Positions 9,149 through 19,187 of a DNA stretch of 64,000 nt are shown one piece after another. Each line of letters begins with the position of its first letter. The stretch's first letter is position 1. The notes under the pieces are model-generated. The model saw only the letters and a list, made by a program, of their open reading frames with translations, did not search any database and had not been told where the DNA came from. Source of the stretch: Bacteroidales bacterium (GTDB taxonomy: Bacteria; Bacteroidota; Bacteroidia; Bacteroidales; JAQUTK01). The stretch covers positions 83,845 through 147,844 of the forward strand of contig JAQUTK010000001.1 of NCBI GenBank assembly GCA_028709785.1, written 5' to 3'. The position numbers and the translations under genes are program-made.

Positions 9149-12100
9149 ATGAAAAAACAACTGCTGGCATTATGTGCCATTTTAGCTCTCGCTGATGCTT
9201 CTGCGCAGACAAAACAACAAAAAGCTTTCTGGAGTGAAGACTTTTCCTCGGGCAAACTGCCTCAGGGATGGGTGCTTGCCGACTCCAGCAAGACCGAAAA
9301 GTGCGCGTGGCTTGTCACCGATCAACCTTACCCGGGTTCTTTCCAGTTTAATCAGCAACAACCACCTATCGCTTCCATCAGCCGTGGCTTTCACCTGCAA
9401 TTTCAGCCGGGTGTGATCACCGGCGAAGAGGTGACAAAGTGGAATCAGAAGAAGGAATACCCGAGTGCCCTTGTACAGACATCGGCCATCAACTGTGAAG
9501 GCAAAAGTCAGGTGATCCTGAAGTTTGAACACAATTTCCGTTGGAACAGCTGGTTTATGGGAAAAGGTGCCGGACTCTATGTGGGTGTCAGCAATGATAA
9601 CAAGACATGGACTCAGTTTAACGTCATCTCTTCCATTCCCGCGGAAACCAGTATGCACACTCCCATTAAAGAGGAGATTAATATCACCGATGTAGCCGCC
9701 AATCAGAAAACAGTCTATATCCGTTTCTTTTGGAAGAACATCTTCTCCTGGTTTTGGATGGTTGATGATATTCAGCTTTGCGAACCCTTGCAGAAAGATG
9801 TTACTATCACGGCTCTTACCTCTCACAAACCGGAGAATAACAAATTCACCAAGAATGACACCCTTCGTGTCAAGGTGAAAAATGTGGGGTCAGAAACTAT
9901 CAACACTGATTTTAAGATCATCGCAACACTTGATGGAAAACAGAAACTGGAGGCTACCGTAGAAGCTTCAAAATCTCCGTTGGCATTCAATAAAGAGAAG
10001 ATTGTAGCTTTCCCTTCGATAGCACTCGACGGACTTGGTTCGCACAAGATTAATTTTGTGACACAGTTGGCCGGTGATCAACGGATCACTAACGATACCC
10101 TGGCAGTCAAACTCTATGCTTCTGAGATGAAGCTCGGAAATGTGACAGGATACAAGAAGATTAACGGTCACGAATTTGAATTGACTAGCAACTACTCTAA
10201 GGTCAAACTGATCTTCTATCGTGATGATATCTTCCGCGTATGGCTTGCGCCCGATGGCGAATTTACCAATCCGGCAGCAGATGAGATTGTGGTCGATTAT
10301 GGCGTGAAAAACCCGAAAGTGTCGACCGGTAACACCGCTACCTATTACAAGTTTGAAACAAAAAACTGTGTGGTACGTGTTTACAAGAATCCGATGCGCT
10401 TTGCTCTCTATGAGAAAGACAACAAAACAGTCGTTTTTGAAGAAGCCGAACCGCTTACTTTCGGTACCAAGAGTTATCAGACATTGAAACGCAGTTCGGA
10501 TGAGTTTGTCTATGGTGGTGGTATGCAACAGGGCCGTTTCTCCCATGCCGGCAAAGATCTGGATATCTCAGTGACAGGATGGGACGAGGGACAAGCCTCC
10601 AATCCGGCACCTTTCTATATGTCATCCAAAGGATATGGTGCTTTCCGCAACACCTTTGCACCCGGCAAATACGCTTTCAGCGGCAAGGAACAGGTGACCG
10701 AGCCGGTGAGTGGTTTTAAGGTGCAGGGCTTCACGAGCCGTCTGACCCACGATGAAAATCGTTTCGACGCATTTTATTTCTATGGCCCTTCTTTGAAAAA
10801 TATCCTTGACGACTATACCGATATTACCGGCAAACCTTTTATGCCGGCCATGTGGATGCTTACCATGGGTGACGCAGACTGCTACAACAAACCGGAACAA
10901 CGGGTAGGATGGGCACAGACAACTCCGGATGTCATCACTCAGATTGCAGACAAATATGTAGAAAATGACATGCCTCGTGGCTGGATCCTCCCCAACGACG
11001 GCTATGGTTGCAGCTATCAGAAACTTGATTCAGTGGTAAAAGAGCTGGGCAAACGTGGATTTCATACCGGACTCTGGACGGAAAATGGAGTGGATAAGAT
11101 TGCTTATGAAGTAGGCACCTGTGGCACCCGTCTCTGTAAACTGGATGTTGCCTGGGTAGGCGAAGGTTATCAGTTTGCACTCAACGGATGCAAGTCGGCT
11201 TTTGAAGGGATCGAAAATAACACCAATGAACGCGGCTTTGTGTGGTCGGTTTGCGGTTGGGCTGGCACCCAACGCTATTCTACCGTGTGGAGTGGCGACC
11301 AAAGTAGTAACTGGGAGTATATCCGTTATCATATTCCGACCATCATTGGTGCCGGACTCTCTGCTCAGAATGCCGCGACCAGTGATATCGATGGTATCTT
11401 TGGCGGTTCGGCACGTACCTACACACGCGACCTGCAATGGAAATGTTTTACCCCAATCATGATGACGATGAGTGGATGGGCCGATGTGGACAGACAACCC
11501 TGGAACTACGGTCATCCGTATACCGAGATCAACCGTGACTTCCTGCGTCTGAAGATGCGTCTTAATCCATATACATACACTTATTGCCATGAAGCCAATG
11601 AGACAGGTGTTCCCATGGCACGTGCCATGGTGCTGGAGTTTCCGCAAGATACCACTACCTGGAGTTCTTCCACCCAGTATCAGTTTATGAGTGGTGAGTG
11701 GATGCTTGTTGCTCCAGTTTACAAAGCAGGAAACTGGCGTACCAATATCTACTTCCCGAAAGGAAAATGGTATGATTTCTGGAATGGAAAGGCATACGAA
11801 GGAGGAAAATGGTTGGACAAATATGAAGCCAAACTGGATATCTGTCCGGTGTTCATCAAAGCCGGTGCCATTATCCCGATGTATCCCGATATGAACTATG
11901 TAGGAGAAAAACCGACTGACGTGCTGACCCTTCAATTGTGGCCTGAAGGCGTAACCTCCTTTGATCTCTATGAAGACGACGGACTGACCCGTGACTATAA
12001 GAAAGGTGAATCAGCAACTACACGGATCACTGTAAAAGCTGCAGAAAGCGGAATCGGCGAGACACTTGTCACCATTGCTGCGGCCAAAGGTGATTTCAAA

Positions 12101-12328
12101 GGCAGATATGCCGAGCGCGCTTACGTATGTGACATTCAGGCGAAAAGTGCACCCAAAACTGTCAAGGCCAATGAGCAGTCGTTGCAGTCTTACACCTCCA
12201 AGGCAGACTTTGAGAAAGCATCGGAAGGTTACTTCTTTGATGCTGCCGACCGGGGCGGTCGCCTTCATGTGAAGACAGCCAAACTGTCGACCAACAAAGA
12301 CGCTACCATCAGCTATATCATTCAATAA
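9149..12328 (+). CDS. Glycoside hydrolase family 31 protein with extra N-terminal domains
   Basis: GH31-type catalytic region (FMPAMWMLTMGDADCYNKPEQRVGW..., GLWTENGVDK...KLDVAWVGEGYQFA, WSGDQSSNWEYIRYHIPTIIGAGLSAQNAATSDIDGIFGG); signal peptide; N-terminal jelly-roll/cleaved-adhesin-like and CARDB-like regions. Confidence 0.85.
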   Translation: MKKQLLALCAILALADASAQTKQQKAFWSEDFSSGKLPQGWVLADSSKTEKCAWLVTDQPYPGSFQFNQQQPPIASISRGFHLQFQPGVITGEEVTKWNQKKEYPSALVQTSAINCEGKSQVILKFEHNFRWNSWFMGKGAGLYVGVSNDNKTWTQFNVISSIPAETSMHTPIKEEINITDVAANQKTVYIRFFWKNIFSWFWMVDDIQLCEPLQKDVTITALTSHKPENNKFTKNDTLRVKVKNVGSETINTDFKIIATLDGKQKLEATVEASKSPLAFNKEKIVAFPSIALDGLGSHKINFVTQLAGDQRITNDTLAVKLYASEMKLGNVTGYKKINGHEFELTSNYSKVKLIFYRDDIFRVWLAPDGEFTNPAADEIVVDYGVKNPKVSTGNTATYYKFETKNCVVRVYKNPMRFALYEKDNKTVVFEEAEPLTFGTKSYQTLKRSSDEFVYGGGMQQGRFSHAGKDLDISVTGWDEGQASNPAPFYMSSKGYGAFRNTFAPGKYAFSGKEQVTEPVSGFKVQGFTSRLTHDENRFDAFYFYGPSLKNILDDYTDITGKPFMPAMWMLTMGDADCYNKPEQRVGWAQTTPDVITQIADKYVENDMPRGWILPNDGYGCSYQKLDSVVKELGKRGFHTGLWTENGVDKIAYEVGTCGTRLCKLDVAWVGEGYQFALNGCKSAFEGIENNTNERGFVWSVCGWAGTQRYSTVWSGDQSSNWEYIRYHIPTIIGAGLSAQNAATSDIDGIFGGSARTYTRDLQWKCFTPIMMTMSGWADVDRQPWNYGHPYTEINRDFLRLKMRLNPYTYTYCHEANETGVPMARAMVLEFPQDTTTWSSSTQYQFMSGEWMLVAPVYKAGNWRTNIYFPKGKWYDFWNGKAYEGGKWLDKYEAKLDICPVFIKAGAIIPMYPDMNYVGEKPTDVLTLQLWPEGVTSFDLYEDDGLTRDYKKGESATTRITVKAAESGIGETLVTIAAAKGDFKGRYAERAYVCDIQAKSAPKTVKANEQSLQSYTSKADFEKASEGYFFDAADRGGRLHVKTAKLSTNKDATISYIIQ

Positions 12329-12350
12329 TAGCCGGAAGAGAGAAAGATAG

Positions 12351-12383
12351 GTAGAGGGTGTGTCTGAATGACGCACCCTCTAC
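12351..12383 (+). terminator. Hairpin terminator downstream of GH31 gene
   Basis: gtagagggtgtgtc-tgaat-gacgcaccctctac stem (one G-U), followed by ttgtttg. Confidence 0.7.
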
Positions 12384-12554
12384 TTGTTTGTTCCCCCGAT
12401 GTTCTTTTTAATATATTCCACCCATCCTGAAGAGTGAAAATAGTAAACTTACTCTTTCCTCAGAGCAGCCTTACAGTGCACATAGTCTTTAGGATGCAGG
12501 AACATAAATCAACCAGACCTGATGATAAACAGAAGCAACAAGGATGATTTAGTC

Positions 12555-12626
12555 ATTCTGTGTCACGGAACAGTTATTCTGTGACACGGAATAGCTGTTC
12601 CGTGACACAGAATAACTATTCCGTGC
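12555..12626. repeat. About 3.5 copies of a 21-bp tandem repeat built on the palindromic core TTCYGTGWCACRGAA
   Basis: Units at 12555, 12576, 12597 and partial 12618. Units 1 and 3 also form 19-bp perfect inverted arms (12555-12573 / 12595-12613). Confidence 0.9.
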
Positions 12627-12794
12627 TTCAATACGAAGAATCTGTCTGCATGTATCAACTTTTGCATACCTTTCTCTGATAAAAGAGATCTGTTTCAAAA
12701 GCGTTTGATCTTTATGAGTGGAAAGAAATAATATGTACCTTTGTCTTCTCAAAATCATTCCTCTGCATGGAGGAAACTACTAACAAAGAAGGAA

Positions 12795-14315
12795 ATGAAA
12801 CAAGCAGGCAACAGGACCATCTATCTGAAAGACTGGATGAATGTGCATCCCGAAATCAAACAGAGCAACTCCGATCTTTACTATATTCAATTATCAAACC
12901 GTATTCTGAATGCAATCGAAGTGATTCTGCCTTCGGAACTCTTCGTTCTGGAAGAAGCCAAGGAGATCAGTGTACATGTCGCTGCCTGGTTTGAAGATAT
13001 CATTTCCGGACTCCATATCTGGGACTCTTTTACCCATACCTGTCAGGCACTTTACGGCAAGCGTCTTCCTTTTCCGACGATTGATGAGGCTGATTATTTT
13101 GAAGGCGAGGTAAACCAGGCCGATCTCGAGTTTCTGATCTGGCACCTGCTGCAACGTTTTCACGGCAATGAGAATGATATCATGATCAATCCCCAAGATC
13201 CGGGAATTAGGTTCATGGCTCAGGGAATAACCAAACTGCTGGAAGAGGAATATGAGACTGCCCCCGAAAGCACAACGATGCAGGAGTATCTCGATCCCAG
13301 GAAGTACGACGATTATTATACATTCACGCGCAATGCCGAATGGCTCTATTTCTTCTCCTACCTCCACGGCCCTTCCAACGAGGAACGCCTGAATGGTCTC
13401 TACGAAGAGATGAAAGAGATACAAGATCAGTACACGAAAGAAGAACTCGCCCGTATCTTTTACGATGCGCGCAATCAGATGCTTTTCTCTTCGCACGGCG
13501 GACCACTGGCATGTACTGTCAGCGAGTGGATGGCGGCCATGTATGAAGAGACTCCCTGGGTGAAGGAACTGCTCGATGGGGTAGCCGTACGTGAGCGCGC
13601 ATGGTATTTTGTGGAGGAAAAGACTCCGATACATCTTACGCTGGTAGCTAAAGAGGGAGGGGAGACGATCAAAGCCCTCTGCAAGAGTGTCTCCATGGAG
13701 ACCTTGAAAAGCATTCTTCCCGGAAAGTCCAATATCTCGGTTGCCTGTGTCAGATATCATGACGAGTGGTGGTTTAACGGCAGCATCCTTTTGGACAACA
13801 AAAAAGAAAATCCTTCCGAGATCAAACCGGCTGCAGAAGAAACTCCTGCAATGGAACACAAAGACTATGTGGCATTCATGAAAGCGACCAATAACTACGA
13901 CCTTGCCTACATTGAGTCGTATGAAACACTGAAATCCTTTCTTGTGGATTCGCTGGGATGGGCAGACAATGAAGATGAGACGCTGCCGACGCTCAAGGAT
14001 AATGAGAACTTTGTCTTGTATGCCAACAAGGACAAAGGATTGCTCATTGCTCCGGATATATGCAGCCTGGTAAAAGATCCTGCTAACCCTTACTATAATG
14101 CGGAAGAGGCGGCAGAAGAAGCAACAATGCTTTACTTTATTCCCGGACTCTGTCCGATAGACCTGCTGCAAAGACTGGAAAGAGACAACCTGATCCCTGA
14201 TACAGGCTTTCAGCCATTGGACGATACCTCCAAAGAAGAGGCAAAAGTCTTGTTTCAGGAAAACAAAGATTTTTTTGCGCGCTATTTCCTTACCGACTAT
14301 TATTTCGGAGAGTAA
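12795..14315 (+). CDS. Bacteroidales conserved protein (possibly DUF3843 family)
   Basis: Long ORF. The listed TTG start at 12741 lies in a likely -7 element (TACCTTTG 12736-12743), so the in-frame ATG at 12795 (MKQAGNRTIYLKDW..) is preferred. Confidence 0.6.
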   Translation: MKQAGNRTIYLKDWMNVHPEIKQSNSDLYYIQLSNRILNAIEVILPSELFVLEEAKEISVHVAAWFEDIISGLHIWDSFTHTCQALYGKRLPFPTIDEADYFEGEVNQADLEFLIWHLLQRFHGNENDIMINPQDPGIRFMAQGITKLLEEEYETAPESTTMQEYLDPRKYDDYYTFTRNAEWLYFFSYLHGPSNEERLNGLYEEMKEIQDQYTKEELARIFYDARNQMLFSSHGGPLACTVSEWMAAMYEETPWVKELLDGVAVRERAWYFVEEKTPIHLTLVAKEGGETIKALCKSVSMETLKSILPGKSNISVACVRYHDEWWFNGSILLDNKKENPSEIKPAAEETPAMEHKDYVAFMKATNNYDLAYIESYETLKSFLVDSLGWADNEDETLPTLKDNENFVLYANKDKGLLIAPDICSLVKDPANPYYNAEEAAEEATMLYFIPGLCPIDLLQRLERDNLIPDTGFQPLDDTSKEEAKVLFQENKDFFARYFLTDYYFGE

Positions 14316-14362
14316 GAGAAGAAACGTTCAGCAACATATACCACCAGAATCAAAAGCAGATA

Positions 14363-15268
14363 TTACTTCCTCACAGGAGCAACATGCTGCTTTTCTGATA
14401 TTGTACGCGCTGCAAAATAGCCGATAGCGCCATTTGAAAGATTGGTTGTTACATTGCTCAATGGACCGCCAAAGAACGGATTCTCACCGGCAATCTCTTT
14501 CTGACATTGTAGTAAGAAATTGTAATACCCTTTACTGATACTACAGAGCTGAATCCGGATCGTATCTCCCGGTTTTATAAATGTCATGTGTTGGGCATCT
14601 TCCTCTGTAAAGCGATCTTTCTCCTTCCTGTCAGGGAAATAGCCGATCGAAGCACCGTTTATATATTGCTCTTCAATGCCCATATCATCAAAGACGATAT
14701 ATCTGCTGATCTTGTTATATACGGAGTCATTGACCTGATATCTGATAAAGTAGTAACTCTTGTCCGGTACGTCCATGGCATACATGTTGATGGAAAAGAA
14801 CTTATAACCCATCATCTCGGGCGTTGTTATCGTGATGGAGTCCAAATCAATCTTTTGCTCCATTTTTGCCTCCGCGCTATATGTTTCGCCCACGCCATCA
14901 CCATCAAAGTCGGTCTTTACAGTAAGTGTGTATCTCTTGCCCGGTGTGCCACTCATCAGCACCGATGTCCGGTACAGTCCGGGCACTGTATCCACCTCCG
15001 TAAGCGTATATTCCGTACCATCTTCCGAGGTGATGCTGACCAGAGCATCCGAGATTCTGGGGTTGGGTTGGTTGTCGAAATAGCCCGTCGAACTGCTTAT
15101 CTCTATTTCCTGATATGAAGGCAGATCCGTCAGCACCCCGTATATGACGATGACCGGTTTGGCATTATCGGTATCCAGTTCGATCGTCTCTGTGCATCCG
15201 CACATACAAACAGCCAGAAAAGAAGCTGCTGTTTTTACCAGAAATCTTTGTAAGTTATGTTGTAACAT
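14363..15268 (-). CDS. DUF4249 family lipoprotein
   Basis: Lipobox (LAVCMCGC), ..ELDTDNAKPVIVIYGVLTDLPSYQEIEISSSTGYFDNQPNPRISDALVSI.. typical of DUF4249; directly downstream of TonB receptor. Confidence 0.85.
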   Translation of the reverse strand: MLQHNLQRFLVKTAASFLAVCMCGCTETIELDTDNAKPVIVIYGVLTDLPSYQEIEISSSTGYFDNQPNPRISDALVSITSEDGTEYTLTEVDTVPGLYRTSVLMSGTPGKRYTLTVKTDFDGDGVGETYSAEAKMEQKIDLDSITITTPEMMGYKFFSINMYAMDVPDKSYYFIRYQVNDSVYNKISRYIVFDDMGIEEQYINGASIGYFPDRKEKDRFTEEDAQHMTFIKPGDTIRIQLCSISKGYYNFLLQCQKEIAGENPFFGGPLSNVTTNLSNGAIGYFAARTISEKQHVAPVRK

Positions 15269-15273
15269 CGTCG

Positions 15274-17694
15274 TTAAAATTTAAAGTTGTACGTAATGGA
15301 AGGAACCATACCAAACAGGTAGGTCATGTTCGCCTCCGGTATCCCGGTAGGGGTGTCCTGATCGTAGGTAATGATCCAGGGATTCTTTTGTCCGTATGCA
15401 TTATAGACTGAGAAATTCCATTCTCCTGTCCAAAACCTTTTTGTATCATGCTTCGGCACATAGTTGACCGACAGATCCAACCGGTGATAGTCCGTTCGCC
15501 GGTATTCATTTCTTCCCGAATAAACCGGAAAGTATTCACCTCCGATTTCAAAGCGGCCGGTCGGGTAGGAGGTTGGATTTCCCGTCGAATAGACCCACGC
15601 GGCAGAGAAATTCCATTTCTTCGAAAGCGCATACGAAACTGATACATTGATACTATGTGTCTTATCAAACGGTGAGAGATAAGTCTTTCCATTGTTAATC
15701 TCGGGTATGGTACGCTCAGAGCGAGACAATGTATAATTGATAAATCCGGTCAATGCACCTGTATTCTTTCTCACCATCAGCTCCACGCCATACGCCTTGC
15801 CATTGCCCACCCGTATCTCTCCATCCAGTTTCTTGTTTAACATGAGTTGTGCGTGATCGGCAAAATCAATCAGATGACTCATTTTTTTGTAATAAACCTC
15901 CACCGACGCTTCGATTGCATTCTTGTTGAAATTTTGAAAATACCCTGCGGAAACCATATCCATTGCCTGTGGTTTGATATTCGGGTTAGCAGGAAACCAT
16001 AAGTCAAGCGGACTTCCTGACGAAGAGTTATTGGCCAGCTGGATAAACTGTGTATTCCTTGTGTAATTTGCCTTGACCGATGATTGATCGGTCAGCTTAT
16101 AGACCACTCCCACGCGGGGCTCCAGCGCATGATAGGTGTTGTATATTTTACCCGCACCATACCGTGTTGAATCAATGGCCTCGTAGTTCTTATTATAGGT
16201 ATAGACAGTTGCACTTCCCATATTTTGGAAAAAACCCCACCGAAGACCATATCTCACGGTCAGTTTGTCGTTCACTTCCTGTTCGGCAGAGAGGTACAGA
16301 CTGTGCTCCAATGTGTTATTAGCCGGCACTCTGAAATCATCATAATCCGGTTGAGTAATCAGTCCGGGATTAAACCGGTGTAACGTAGAGGTAGCCCCGT
16401 ACGAAAGCACCAGATTGGAGTTAACGGAACGGGTAAAGTCCCATCTTACTGTCAGATCTGTGATATTTGACACCCATTTCGCCTTTGCATTCTCCATATC
16501 AGATTGCAGGAGGAAATGGTAATCTGTCAGATGCAGACTGAGATTCGAATAGAGATTCTCATGATAGACATGTTTCCAATTGAGAGATCCCACTTTGTTG
16601 CCATAGCTGAATCTGGCTATTGACGAACCAAAGTTGTCATTGCCCATATACAGATTCATGGAGAGCTTATCAAAGGCCGAAAAGCGATGTGTCATTTTTG
16701 CATTCAGATCGTAAAAGTAGATAGACGATTCGCGCATCGACTTGTCGGAAGAGAGTTTGAGAAACAGATCCGCATAACTGCGCCTTCCGCTGAGCACCCA
16801 CGAAGTCTTATCTCCCAGCGATCCTTCCAGCATCAGCCGACTCGATATCAATCCCAGTCCGCCACTCCCTCTCAGTTTGCCCGTATAATCATCTTTCAGT
16901 TGCACGTCCAGTAAAGAAGACAACCTTCCGCCATACATCATCGGGAGATCCCCTTTGTATAATTGCACTTTGTCCACGATGTCATTATTGAATACAGAAA
17001 AGAAGCCAAACATATGCCCGGCATTGTAAACAGTCGATTGATCCAACAGGATCAGGTTTTGGTCTGCCGAACCTCCGCGTACACTGAAACCGGAGCTTCC
17101 TTCCGAAGTGGGTTGTACTCCCGGCAATAACTGAATCGCTTTGATTACGTCCACTTCCCCCATCAATGCCGGCATCTTCTTTATTTCACCGATGCTGAGT
17201 TTGTCCACACCCATGATAGTCCGCGTTACAGTTTCATCTTTTTTCTCTTTAAAGACCACACTCTCTTCTACCACGACCTCTTTCATCAGGAGGGTATCCA
17301 TATCAAGGTTGAAGTCACGCTTCATGGCCGCACTTATCATTACACGGGTTGTGATGGTCTTATAACCGATATATGAGACGACAAAAGTGTATGTTCCCTT
17401 CGGTAAAGAAAGCGAATAAGCGCCATTCTCATCCGTGGAAGTTCCTTTCTTTAGCTCTTTCACATTTACGCTGACAGATAAAAGAGGTTCTTTTGTTTTC
17501 AAGTCTCTGATTGTTCCGGAAACTTTATACTTATTTTCGGGATTCACAGGGTTATCTGCAGCACTCGGTGTTGCGTACGGATTACTCTTCGCCATTGCGA
17601 TAGACGAACAGACAAAAAGAAGCATACAGATTCTTGTTGATGTGCGAAACAGTAGAGAATGGAAGCCTTTCTGAAAGAAATGATCCAGTTTCAT
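15274..17694 (-). CDS. TonB-dependent receptor with carboxypeptidase-regulatory-like N-terminal domain
   Basis: CarbopepD_reg_2 (VSGTIRDLKTKEPLLSVSVNVKELKKGTSTDENGAYSLSLPKGTYTFVVSYIGY), plug (LLPGVQPTSEGSSGFSVRGGSADQNLILLDQSTVYNAGH), C-terminal aromatic F. Confidence 0.92.
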   Translation of the reverse strand: MKLDHFFQKGFHSLLFRTSTRICMLLFVCSSIAMAKSNPYATPSAADNPVNPENKYKVSGTIRDLKTKEPLLSVSVNVKELKKGTSTDENGAYSLSLPKGTYTFVVSYIGYKTITTRVMISAAMKRDFNLDMDTLLMKEVVVEESVVFKEKKDETVTRTIMGVDKLSIGEIKKMPALMGEVDVIKAIQLLPGVQPTSEGSSGFSVRGGSADQNLILLDQSTVYNAGHMFGFFSVFNNDIVDKVQLYKGDLPMMYGGRLSSLLDVQLKDDYTGKLRGSGGLGLISSRLMLEGSLGDKTSWVLSGRRSYADLFLKLSSDKSMRESSIYFYDLNAKMTHRFSAFDKLSMNLYMGNDNFGSSIARFSYGNKVGSLNWKHVYHENLYSNLSLHLTDYHFLLQSDMENAKAKWVSNITDLTVRWDFTRSVNSNLVLSYGATSTLHRFNPGLITQPDYDDFRVPANNTLEHSLYLSAEQEVNDKLTVRYGLRWGFFQNMGSATVYTYNKNYEAIDSTRYGAGKIYNTYHALEPRVGVVYKLTDQSSVKANYTRNTQFIQLANNSSSGSPLDLWFPANPNIKPQAMDMVSAGYFQNFNKNAIEASVEVYYKKMSHLIDFADHAQLMLNKKLDGEIRVGNGKAYGVELMVRKNTGALTGFINYTLSRSERTIPEINNGKTYLSPFDKTHSINVSVSYALSKKWNFSAAWVYSTGNPTSYPTGRFEIGGEYFPVYSGRNEYRRTDYHRLDLSVNYVPKHDTKRFWTGEWNFSVYNAYGQKNPWIITYDQDTPTGIPEANMTYLFGMVPSITYNFKF

Positions 17695-17769
17695 AAATGA
17701 ATATATGTTAGTATTTGAATTCCCCTTATAAAGTCTGCAAGCAAATCAATCGATTTGCCCCGTTATCAC

Positions 17770-18582
17770 CTATTTTTGCTGTTTCTTGATTCGTTTGACC
17801 ATCAAGTCAAACTCAAGTTTGCATTTAGCCGCTTCCTTCAGTTCACCGGTCTCCTCATACAAAGCCCCCAGACGGGCCAGAGTTGTCAGATAGAGATGTT
17901 CCGGATTTCCATCCTCCACACCGATGAACTCCAACAGTTCTTTCAGCGTACGGATAGAGCGTTGCGGATCGCCATTGTTATAATAAAAGATAGATAGCTG
18001 GTAGATATACTCCGGCAGAAAGATATTCTTACTGCCTGTCCACCGTTGCAGGATCTCAAAATGTTTTTGCGTATAGAGTTGGAGTTCGTCGAGTCGTTTC
18101 ATCGCCTTCTCCTTATTATAATAGGTCGCATAGACTCTGGCAAGCGTATAATGCAAATCCCTTTCCATCACAAGCGAGCTTCCCGGGTACGCATGAAAAC
18201 GGAAGAGATTCTCTTCCAACAGGCGGATCACTTCCGGATAGTTGTCCGATTGAATCAGCTTGATACCTTTGCGTATCACAGAATCCGTTTTTTGCTTGGC
18301 GTCCTTATAATAAACCAGTGCCTCTTCTATCAGTATGTTGTTGGTCGTATCCAGCTTTGCAGCCCGGTAGCTATACAACCGGAGAGTGTCCGTTAATAGT
18401 GAATCAGTAGCAAGATAACTGATCAGCACATGCAAACACTCTTCCTTTCCATCTTTCGGAAGCATCGTGTCTGTCCGGGCCGTTTGCGCAAGCGAGTCCG
18501 GTGTAACCGTTGCTCTTGCGCTACCAGCGGGCAGTACGAAGATTTCGATACAAATAAGGAGTATCAGCCAGATCCTAGTCAT
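17770..18582 (-). CDS. Secreted TPR-like protein
   Basis: Signal peptide; helical repeats (ALARLGALYEETGELKEAAKCKLEFDL); same strand, upstream of TonB receptor gene. Confidence 0.6.
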   Translation of the reverse strand: MTRIWLILLICIEIFVLPAGSARATVTPDSLAQTARTDTMLPKDGKEECLHVLISYLATDSLLTDTLRLYSYRAAKLDTTNNILIEEALVYYKDAKQKTDSVIRKGIKLIQSDNYPEVIRLLEENLFRFHAYPGSSLVMERDLHYTLARVYATYYNKEKAMKRLDELQLYTQKHFEILQRWTGSKNIFLPEYIYQLSIFYYNNGDPQRSIRTLKELLEFIGVEDGNPEHLYLTTLARLGALYEETGELKEAAKCKLEFDLMVKRIKKQQK

Positions 18583-18854
18583 CTATATAATATGTATAAT
18601 ATAACAAAAGTAGATAAAATCATTTGATTGTATCGATACTTTGGCAGAAATAATCTCTATTCTGTTCGCTTCAAACAGAAACCGGACAGTTGTGCGATAA
18701 TTCAGAAAATTGCATGAAAAAAGTCTCGTTTTTCTATGTTTTTCTTTAGTCTGAATGAAAATGTCCACTAATGTCCTTCTTTGAAATTGTCTAAACGGTT
18801 GATATATTAGTAATTAACAAAGTCAATGAACGTGAAGATGTCCACCATGATTTT

Positions 18855-18885
18855 ATTGTCATATTGAAAGTTTGCTTTACCTTTG
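18855..18885 (+). promoter_or_regulatory. Candidate Bacteroidetes promoter in long intergenic region
   Basis: ATTG (18855-18858) N19 TACCTTTG (18878-18885), close to TTTG-N19/21-TAnnTTTG. Confidence 0.45.
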
Positions 18886-19038
18886 CCCCAGTCAAAATGC
18901 TTAATCAGATTAAGTATTTGTTCGTATTTAAAGGTTTCGAAGAGAGAAATGAATCATTAATGTACAAAATTAAAACCATTGGAAAACACATCTCTTAAAT
19001 TGACTACCATGAAGGCCCACTCTTTGAAACACTTTGCA

Positions 19039-19068
19039 TGCCAGAGATACAGAAATGTATCTCTGGCA
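19039..19068. other. Strong hairpin (12-bp perfect stem, 6-nt loop)
   Basis: tgccagagatac-agaaat-gtatctctggca. Only a weak T-rich tail follows. Confidence 0.7.
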
Positions 19069-19187
19069 TTGTTGCTAAAAGAGATGAACGAAAAGACTAG
19101 GATATAACTATACTGATAACTACTCCATTCTGTAAATAATACGGAATAGGCGTTTAGGTCAATTGTTTTTAAATATAAAGTGATAAA

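Noticed and set aside
11030-11935. 301-aa minus-strand ORF inside the GH31 gene
   Set aside because: Shadow ORF of a strongly recognisable GH31 coding frame.
12555-12626. CRISPR array
   Set aside because: Contiguous 21-bp tandem repeats without unique spacers and no cas genes.
12894-14171. 425-aa minus-strand ORF antisense to the 12795 gene
   Set aside because: Low-complexity, Cys/His/Phe-rich shadow translation with no recognisable motif; the plus frame has the better protein composition.
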